Assembly: GCA_030826005.1 (NCBI GenBank)
Contig: JAPJOW010000136.1
Location: 1 to 11,224 of the forward strand
DNA length: 11,224 nucleotides
From: Aliterella sp. RAGGC_92
GTDB lineage: Bacteria > Cyanobacteriota > Cyanobacteriia > Cyanobacteriales > Chroococcidiopsidaceae
Direction of reading: 5' to 3'
The position numbers and the translations under genes were made by a program. The notes beneath the pieces are model-generated. The model was not told where the DNA came from, did no database searches, and saw nothing but the letters and a program-made list of their open reading frames with translations. Numbering within the stretch: position 1 is the first letter of the stretch; each line of letters begins with the position of its first letter. Positions 7,057 to 11,224 of this stretch are shown one piece after another.

Positions 7057-7200
7057 CGTGCATTGAATCCAAGAAAGCCCCCTAAATCCCCCAACTCTGG
7101 GGGACTTAAACTCCGAAGATTTCGTGCATTGACTGAGATCGCTTCCTAAATCCCTGTTGCTTTGGGGGAACTTAAGTTCCACTTCCCCCAATTTTGGGGG
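7057..7200. repeat. Diverged tandem repeat with C5/G5 hairpins
   Basis: CGTGCATTGA occurs at 7057-7066 and 7123-7132, and CCTAAATCCC at 7081-7090 and 7145-7154, so two related units of about 65 bases lie head to tail. Unit 1 contains CCCCCA-ACTC-TGGGGG. Unit 2 contains the palindrome GGAACTTAAGTTCC (7167-7180) and then CCCCCAA-TT-TTGGGGG (7185-7200). The CCCCCTAAATCCCCC...GGGGGACTT pattern is a familiar dispersed intergenic repeat of filamentous and other large-genome cyanobacteria. The 398-base gap 7023-7420 holds this, the terminator at 7228-7253 and the leader of the next gene. I see no gene in it. Confidence 0.75.
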
Positions 7201-7227
7201 ACTAGGGAAACAAAAAATTATGCTTGC

Positions 7228-7253
7228 AGCCTGTAAATTTACAGGCTTTTTTT
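7228..7253 (+). terminator. Intrinsic terminator downstream of the di-heme protein gene
   Basis: AGCCTGTAAA at 7228-7237 pairs perfectly with TTTACAGGCT at 7238-7247, and a T7 run ends at 7253. It points along the plus strand, 206 bases after the stop codon at 7022. The long gap is filled by repeats, which suggests they were inserted upstream of an existing terminator. Confidence 0.85.
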
Positions 7254-7423
7254 ATTTAGCTAATTAAAACTACCTAAAGGCAGGCAAAGTCTTACTACTT
7301 AAGGCTGATTTGATGAAAAATACTTTTTTTAGTTCTGTCAATTGTAAGATGTAAAAACTTATTAACAGCGTCATCCTATAAATATAAGGTTACACAAACC
7401 TAGATAATTTTTGAGGGAAAATG

Positions 7424-7846
7424 ATGAAACTGTTAGTCACAGCTACTACTGCAATAATTAGTGCAATATGTTTAGTAGCTCCAGCCAAAGCAGAAAATCC
7501 CGCTCATGTTAAGCAGTTGTTAGAAACTAACCAATGCCAAAAATGCGACCTCAAAGGAGCAGATTTAAGTAGCGTACATTTAATTGGGGCAGACTTAAGA
7601 GACGCAGATTTGGAGAAAGCCAACTTAACAAATACTAATTTAGAGGGTGCAGATTTGACAGGCGCTAATTTGAAGCAAGCAACTATGTCAAACGCTTTTG
7701 CTTCCGATGCGAGTTTTAATGAAGCAAATCTCACAGGAGTTAATTTTAGCAGCGCCAAGCTCTACAACGCAGATATGGATGGCGCAGTTGTAGCAGGTGC
7801 AGTTTTTAAAGGCGCAAAGCTATACGGCGCAAATTTGTCTAAATAA
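7424..7846 (+). CDS. Exported pentapeptide-repeat protein
   Basis: A 140-residue small secreted protein. The signal peptide MKLLVTATT... with a hydrophobic core ends at AKA-EN near residue 23. After a short linker with Cys38-x-x-Cys41, twenty consecutive pentapeptides of the A(D/N)LxG type run from residue 41 to the last residue. That makes five complete turns of a right-handed quadrilateral beta-helix. Two repeats in the middle (ATMSN, AFASD) deviate from the consensus. Two ATGs stand side by side. GAGGG at 7413-7417 is 3 bases from the first and 6 from the second, so I prefer 7424. It is separate from the upstream gene by a terminator and convergent with the TPR gene. Proteins with this signal/CxxC/pentapeptide layout are common in cyanobacteria and have no assigned function. 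Confidence 0.88.
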   Translation: MKLLVTATTAIISAICLVAPAKAENPAHVKQLLETNQCQKCDLKGADLSSVHLIGADLRDADLEKANLTNTNLEGADLTGANLKQATMSNAFASDASFNEANLTGVNFSSAKLYNADMDGAVVAGAVFKGAKLYGANLSK

Positions 7847-7851
7847 TTCAT

Positions 7852-7875
7852 ACTCAGCAAACTTTTGAGTTTTTT
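7852..7875 (+). terminator. Weak candidate terminator after the pentapeptide gene
   Basis: ACTCA (7852-7856) can pair with TGAGT (7866-7870) across a 9-base loop, and a T6 run ends at 7875. The stem is only 5 bp, so this is a weak call. It lies in the 74-base gap between convergent genes. Confidence 0.3.
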
Positions 7876-7920
7876 GCAGATAAATTTATTCAGCAAGCGC
7901 CCAGATAAACTGTACCTATC

Positions 7921-9141
7921 CTATTTAGAAATTTGTTTATCTACTAGAGCAATCTGTTGGCTAAAATAATCTTCTTGGTATTGCAACTGTTGGGCTAACT
8001 CCAAACCATTTTGAAACGCCTTCAAAGCTTCAGAATAGTTACCCCGCTTAAGATTAATTTGCCCGATCTGATCGTAAGTATTCATCATTCCGTAAACATT
8101 CACAGCTTGCTCGTCAGCTTGCAAAAGAATTTGACTTGTTTGTAAAGCTTCGTCAATTTGGTCTTGGGAGCGATACAAAGCTACTAATTTTCTCAGCGCA
8201 TCCCCGGCTTGAAAAAACTGCTGTAATGCCCAAGCTGAACTATAAGCTTGTTGATAACTGGTAAAAGCTTGTTCTAATTGTCCTAACACCTCGTAATCTG
8301 TATCGATCGCTAAATGCAAAGCTGGAATTGCTGCAAGCTGGCTTTCTTGCTGGTAAATTGCGATTAATTGCTGTTTTATATCTATCGCTTGCTGGCGTTG
8401 CTTCGATTTGTCGTAGATGTAAGCTAACTGTTGCAAATAAGCTAATTCTCCTGGGCGATCGCTTTTTGCTTTTGCTAAGTTTAACAATTGATTGTAACTA
8501 GCTATTGCTTGGGGATAATCGAACCAACTTAAATGTAATTCGGCTATAGTTTGGAGAGTTTCTTCGGCGGCGGCACTATTTTGTTGCTGTTGAATGGCTA
8601 AAATTTGCGTATAAACAGCTAACGCTGACTTGGGTACGCGCACTTGCTCGAAAGCTGAAGCCAAAGCCGTTAATAACTGTAAATCATTACTAGACTTTAC
8701 CTGCTGCCCAATTGCCTCTAAGCGCTGGGTAATTACCTGCACTTGATAGCGTTCGTTTTCCGTCCAGGCGATCGCACCTACGCGCCCTAAGGCTTGAGTT
8801 TCAGCTAAAAAACCCAACACCCGCCGCAATCTCAATTCTCGATTCCAAGTCTCAAACGCTCCTAACTTGTCCCCTGCACTCAATTTAGCTTGAGCTTGAT
8901 TATTTAATTCATCTAGCGCCACCGATAAGTTTTTTTGTTCTGCTGGAGTAGGCGTAGGAGAAGGAAGGAGGGGATCGGGGGTTTTGATTTCTAAGGGATT
9001 AACGGGAAATTCCGCCGGGGGAGTTTTTGGGGCGGCGATCGCATTTGTACTATATAGTAGCCAAAAAGTAGCGCTAATTAAGAGTTTTAGCACCAAGCTT
9101 TGACTAAAATTTTGTTTGGATAGCTGAGAGCTTGAGTGCAT
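7921..9141 (-). CDS. Exported tetratricopeptide-repeat protein
   Basis: A 406-residue Gln-rich helical protein predicted to be exported. The N-terminal hydrophobic segment (about 17-31) ends at AIAA-P near residue 37. A proline-rich linker (38-68) follows, and then helical repeats to the C-terminus. Recognisable TPR-like units include about 160-190, 195-223, 234-264, 274-303, 312-341 and 353-386, with the AIASYNQLL and ALKAFQNGLELA type of second helices. An upstream in-frame TTG at 9207 would add 22 residues. I rejected it because it breaks the signal-peptide layout and lies upstream of the candidate start point of transcription. No enzymatic domain is seen. TPR proteins usually scaffold protein complexes, and the partner here is unknown. 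It is divergent from cpcT with 126 bases between starts. Confidence 0.82.
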   Translation of the reverse strand: MHSSSQLSKQNFSQSLVLKLLISATFWLLYSTNAIAAPKTPPAEFPVNPLEIKTPDPLLPSPTPTPAEQKNLSVALDELNNQAQAKLSAGDKLGAFETWNRELRLRRVLGFLAETQALGRVGAIAWTENERYQVQVITQRLEAIGQQVKSSNDLQLLTALASAFEQVRVPKSALAVYTQILAIQQQQNSAAAEETLQTIAELHLSWFDYPQAIASYNQLLNLAKAKSDRPGELAYLQQLAYIYDKSKQRQQAIDIKQQLIAIYQQESQLAAIPALHLAIDTDYEVLGQLEQAFTSYQQAYSSAWALQQFFQAGDALRKLVALYRSQDQIDEALQTSQILLQADEQAVNVYGMMNTYDQIGQINLKRGNYSEALKAFQNGLELAQQLQYQEDYFSQQIALVDKQISK

Positions 9142-9194
9142 GAGTAGTAGTTGAATGAGTATATTGCCTAAATATAATGACGCACAAAAGCAAA

Positions 9195-9223
9195 AAATTA
9201 TCCGCAAAAACGGTTAACCTCAA
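9195..9223 (-). promoter_or_regulatory. Candidate promoter of the TPR protein gene
   Basis: On the minus strand TTGAGG (9223-9218), a 17-base spacer and TAATTT (9200-9195) would start transcription near 9188. That gives a leader of about 46 bases to the ATG at 9141. It is a match by eye only. Confidence 0.3.
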
Positions 9224-9267
9224 GCTTTAAAATACAAAATATTAGATTTAAGTACATTTTCAATTAA

Positions 9268-9861
9268 ATGACTCATTCTACAGATATCACAACTTTAGCC
9301 CGGTGGATGGCAGCCGATTTTAGCAACCAGCAACAAGCTTTTGATAACCCACCATTTTTTGCTCACATTCGCGTTTGTATGCGTCCTTTGCCCTTAGAAT
9401 TGCTGTCGGGAGTGAGTTTTTATATCGAGCAAGCTTATGACTTTACGCTCAACACTCCCTATCGAGTCCGAGTGCTGAAACTTGTCGTAACAGGCGATCG
9501 CATCGCCATTGAAAACTATAGCGTCAAGGAAGAAAAGCAATTTTACGGTGCGGCGCGGCAAAAAGAACGTCTCAATGCTTTGACGGCGGCGCATTTAGAA
9601 AAACTCCCCGGCTGCAATATGCTTGTAGATTGGACGGGTAGCGCTTTTAAAGGCGTTGTCGAACCAGGGAAAGGTTGCATTGTCTTCCGCAAAGATAAAA
9701 AAACTTATTTAGATAGCGAATTTGAAATCGACCCTGACAAATTTATCAGTTTAGATCGGGGTCGAGATGTAGAAACCGACGAACATATCTGGGGTTCGGT
9801 AGCGGGAGCGTTTCAGTTTGTCCGTAAAGCTAGTTATGCAGACGAAGTACAAGTTAGGTAG
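9268..9861 (+). CDS. cpcT: CpcT/CpeT-family phycobilin lyase
   Basis: This 197-residue protein belongs to the CpcT/CpeT family (DUF1001). CpcT attaches phycocyanobilin to the second cysteine site (about Cys153) of the phycocyanin beta subunit, in the cytoplasm, during phycobilisome assembly. Family landmarks are LARWMAADFSN (10-20), NPPFFAHIRV (27-36), a YRVRVLKL strand (65-72), IENY (81-84), QFYGA (91-95), a conserved GC (115-116) and DRGRD...WGSVAGAFQF (163-184). The N-terminus MTHSTDITTLARWMA fits the start of known CpcT proteins, which supports the ATG at 9268 despite no clear Shine-Dalgarno sequence. CpeT, acting on phycoerythrin, is a close paralogue. I prefer CpcT because no phycoerythrin gene is nearby and the N-terminus resembles CpcT of Synechococcus 7002 as I recall it. 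Confidence 0.88.
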   Translation: MTHSTDITTLARWMAADFSNQQQAFDNPPFFAHIRVCMRPLPLELLSGVSFYIEQAYDFTLNTPYRVRVLKLVVTGDRIAIENYSVKEEKQFYGAARQKERLNALTAAHLEKLPGCNMLVDWTGSAFKGVVEPGKGCIVFRKDKKTYLDSEFEIDPDKFISLDRGRDVETDEHIWGSVAGAFQFVRKASYADEVQVR

Positions 9862-9918
9862 AGATAATGCCGCCCCTACGGTTAATACACCTCTAGCTTA
9901 AGTATAAATTTTTTCTTC

Positions 9919-9978
9919 AGTCGGCTTAAGCCGACTTTAGCTATTAGCCTAGGGTTTTAGCCCTAGGCGGGCTAGGCT
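9919..9978 (+). repeat. 60-base two-hairpin dispersed repeat, copy at convergent gene ends
   Basis: AGTCGGCTT-AAGCCGACT is a perfect 18-base palindrome. TTAGCTATTAG follows, then the hairpin CCTAGGGTT-TT-AGCCCTAGG with one T.G pair, and then the tail GGCGGGCTAGGCT. It matches 54-113 in inverted orientation with 5 differences in 60. It sits between the convergent cpcT and methyltransferase genes, so it may fold in the 3' ends of both transcripts. It lacks a T-run and is not a classical intrinsic terminator. Confidence 0.85.
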
Positions 9979-9979
9979 G

Positions 9980-10028
9980 TAGCTATATATGGGGGGTAAA
10001 TATATTTTGTCTATCCCCTATATATCTA
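9980..10028 (-). repeat. Imperfect inverted repeat spanning the methyltransferase stop codon
   Basis: TAGCTATATATGGGG (9980-9994) pairs imperfectly with CCCCTATATATCTA (10015-10028) around a 20-base AT-rich loop. The right arm includes the TAG stop codon of the methyltransferase gene. It could fold at the 3' end of that mRNA as a stabiliser or weak terminator, but no T-run follows. Confidence 0.45.
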
Positions 10029-10664
10029 CTTCAAGTTAGCAGGTACAGTCTCCGGTACAACCCAGTAATAAACAGTATGTTGACGAGTCGGGCCTTGAAC
10101 TTGTACAACCCGCTCTGGCTTCCATTCACCCATATCAAAATCGTGGGAGACAATGCGCGTACCGGGTTTGAGTTGCCTAAATAGTTGAGGACGCAACTTA
10201 ACATTAATATCTGGCAGCAAGTAAAGCGTAACTACCGTAGCCTCGCTCAAATCAGTCTTAAATAAGTCTTGCTGGCGAAACTGAACGCGATCGGTTACTT
10301 TTGCAGCTTTAGCATTAGCATTAGCCTCGCTAATCCGTTCCGGGTTGATATCTATACCAACTCCCCGCGTACCGTATTTTTGTGCCGCCGCAATCACAAT
10401 TCGCCCGTCACCACTACCAAGATCGTAGAGAACATCGCCTTTTTTCACCTTAGCTATTTCTAACATCTGAGTTACAACTTCATTCGGTGTCGGCACGTAA
10501 GGAACATCCGGTTCGCGTTCGGGAGCTTCAACAGGGGTGGAAGCGGGGGTTTCAATTGTAGTTGGGCTTTGTTGAGCTTGAGCGTCAAAATCGCGCTGTT
10601 GGGTACAGCCCGCACTTATTAAGCTACTAAAAGCGATCGCTACTAATAAAAATCGTAACTGCAT
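10026..10664 (-). CDS. Exported/lipoprotein-like SAM-dependent methyltransferase, FAM173-like
   Basis: A 212-residue protein. MQLRFLLVAIAFSSLISAGC gives a signal peptide with Cys20 in a loose lipobox, followed by a Ser/Thr/Pro/Glu-rich linker (21-55). A class I methyltransferase domain (about 56-205) follows: PYVPTP (55-60), motif I DLGSGDGR (81-88), the acidic residue of motif II in GVGIDINPE (101-109), QQDLF (131-135) and SHDFDMGEW (173-181). The order PYVPTP...DLGSGDGRIV...DLF...LR..L..GTRIVS resembles the FAM173 seven-strand lysine methyltransferases (ANTKMT, ATPSCKMT). I chose the ATG at 10664 because AGGAG lies 7 bases upstream. The in-frame ATG at 10709 lacks this and would bury the signal. 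It is probably co-transcribed with the permease gene 20 bases upstream. Substrate unknown. Confidence 0.85.
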   Translation of the reverse strand: MQLRFLLVAIAFSSLISAGCTQQRDFDAQAQQSPTTIETPASTPVEAPEREPDVPYVPTPNEVVTQMLEIAKVKKGDVLYDLGSGDGRIVIAAAQKYGTRGVGIDINPERISEANANAKAAKVTDRVQFRQQDLFKTDLSEATVVTLYLLPDINVKLRPQLFRQLKPGTRIVSHDFDMGEWKPERVVQVQGPTRQHTVYYWVVPETVPANLK

Positions 10665-10671
10665 AATTTTT

Positions 10672-10676
10672 CTCCT
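10672..10676 (-). promoter_or_regulatory. Ribosome binding site fixing the methyltransferase start
   Basis: AGGAG on the minus strand is 7 bases before the ATG at 10664. It lies in the 20-base gap after the permease stop codon. It supports an operon with re-initiation and the shorter, signal-peptide-bearing protein. Confidence 0.8.
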
Positions 10677-10684
10677 ATTTTTGA

Positions 10685-11224
10685 TTAATGCCGATAAGAA
10701 GACAGCCATAGTAACGGCACGCCAGCGACGACAACAGCAACGCCAAAAGCCGCCCCAATACCCGTATAAACAAGGCTAGAATAGAGCAAGTAACCGCAGA
10801 TTAGGCAAAACAAAATTGGCGTAAGCGGATAAAAAGGAACGCGGAAAGGGCGGGGGGTTTGAGGTTCTTTAAAGCGTAAAATTAATAGCGATACGCCGCT
10901 CAAAAGAAAAAAGAACCAAAACACCGGGGCGGTGTAATCAACCATTGTCGTAAAGCCTTGGCGGGTAAAACTACCAAGCAATACCAAAGCTAAAGTAATC
11001 GCACCTTGTACCAGTAGAGCATTTTTGGGCGTATTGGCGCGTTCTTGCCAGTGTCCCAAAAAGGAAAATAAGCGAAAATCTTGCCCCAAAGCGTAGTTAG
11101 TCCGAGCGCCAGTAAAAATATTGGCATTAGTTGCGCCCAAAGTTGCGATCGCAATGAGCAAGCTAATAAATAACGCTCCTGGTTGTCCAAAAGCGCTACG
11201 CATCAAATCGGCGGCTACAGCTTC
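10685..11224 (-). CDS. APC-family amino acid/polyamine permease, C-terminal part
   Basis: Only the last 179 residues are in the window. The frame stays open to the edge (first readable residues EAVAADLMRSAFG), so the start lies outside. Five hydrophobic segments are visible, in order: GALFISLLIAIATLG, NALLVQGAITLALVLLG, APVFWFFFLLSGVSLLIL, PILFCLICGYLLYSSLVY and AAFGVAVVVAGVPLLWL. This fits the last five of the twelve helices of the amino acid-polyamine-organocation family. The loop TNANIFTGARTNYALG after the first of them and RPFRVPFYPLTPILF before the fourth are typical of that family. It is an inner-membrane secondary transporter. Substrate cannot be told from this part. Confidence 0.85.
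   Translation of the reverse strand, partial: EAVAADLMRSAFGQPGALFISLLIAIATLGATNANIFTGARTNYALGQDFRLFSFLGHWQERANTPKNALLVQGAITLALVLLGSFTRQGFTTMVDYTAPVFWFFFLLSGVSLLILRFKEPQTPRPFRVPFYPLTPILFCLICGYLLYSSLVYTGIGAAFGVAVVVAGVPLLWLSSYRH

Noticed and set aside
7421..7423. First of two adjacent ATGs as start of the pentapeptide protein
   Set aside because: GAGGG is only 3 bases away from it. The second ATG has normal spacing of 6 bases. The difference is one residue.
7504..7758. Open frame antisense to the pentapeptide repeats
   Set aside because: It is a by-product of the repetitive codons; its repeated Lys/Ser/Ala pattern mirrors the sense repeats.
9142..9207. TTG start extending the TPR protein by 22 residues
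   Set aside because: It would place a second hydrophobic stretch before the signal peptide, it uses a rare start codon, and it lies upstream of the candidate transcription start.
10665..10709. Upstream ATG extending the methyltransferase by 15 residues
   Set aside because: It overlaps the permease gene, lacks a ribosome binding site and would bury the signal peptide. AGGAG clearly serves the ATG at 10664.

Overview
The window comes from a cyanobacterium. About sixteen copies of the HIP1 octamer GCGATCGC are scattered through it. It carries the flavodiiron genes of the flv4-2 photoprotection operon and a CpcT-type phycobilin lyase, which implies phycobilisomes. The flv4-2 operon is known mainly from beta-cyanobacteria. 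The intergenic regions are rich in short palindromic repeats. I cannot name the genus from sequence alone.

Layout, left to right. Positions 1-326 hold no gene, only copies of a 60-base two-hairpin repeat and its degenerate relatives. Positions 327-4579 hold a minus-strand cluster in the order flv4, a PsiE-like membrane protein gene (position of sll0218 in Synechocystis), flv2. A strong hairpin terminator or attenuator lies between the first two genes. A 301-base divergent region (4580-4880) carries a candidate flv4 promoter overlapping a LysR-type dyad. A 713-residue exported di-heme peroxidase/MauG-family protein reads away from it on the plus strand (4881-7022). Positions 7023-7420 have no gene but contain a diverged tandem repeat rich in C5/G5 hairpins and a textbook intrinsic terminator. 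Then come a small exported pentapeptide-repeat protein (7424-7846, plus), an exported TPR protein (7921-9141, minus) and cpcT (9268-9861, plus, divergent from the TPR gene). A further copy of the 60-base repeat lies between convergent genes. The window ends with an exported methyltransferase (10026-10664, minus) and, 20 bases upstream of it, the 3' end of an APC-family permease gene (10685 to the window edge, minus).

How the genes may work together. Flv2/Flv4 form a heterodimer in Synechocystis that takes electrons from the photosystem II side and protects it under low CO2 and high light, with Sll0218 as a membrane partner. In this window Flv4 has the full diiron ligand set but altered flavodoxin loops, while Flv2 has lost most iron ligands but keeps canonical flavodoxin loops. 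The divergent di-heme protein carries a Tyr where classical peroxidases have the Met heme ligand, so a peroxide or radical role beside an oxygen-reducing operon is attractive but only inferred. The remaining genes look like ordinary cyanobacterial chromosome content. The least expected features are the 60-base repeat whose hairpin stems change sequence together while the spacers stay fixed, the MauG-like Tyr ligand, the near-identical C-terminal domains of Flv2 and Flv4, and a FAM173-like methyltransferase behind an export signal.
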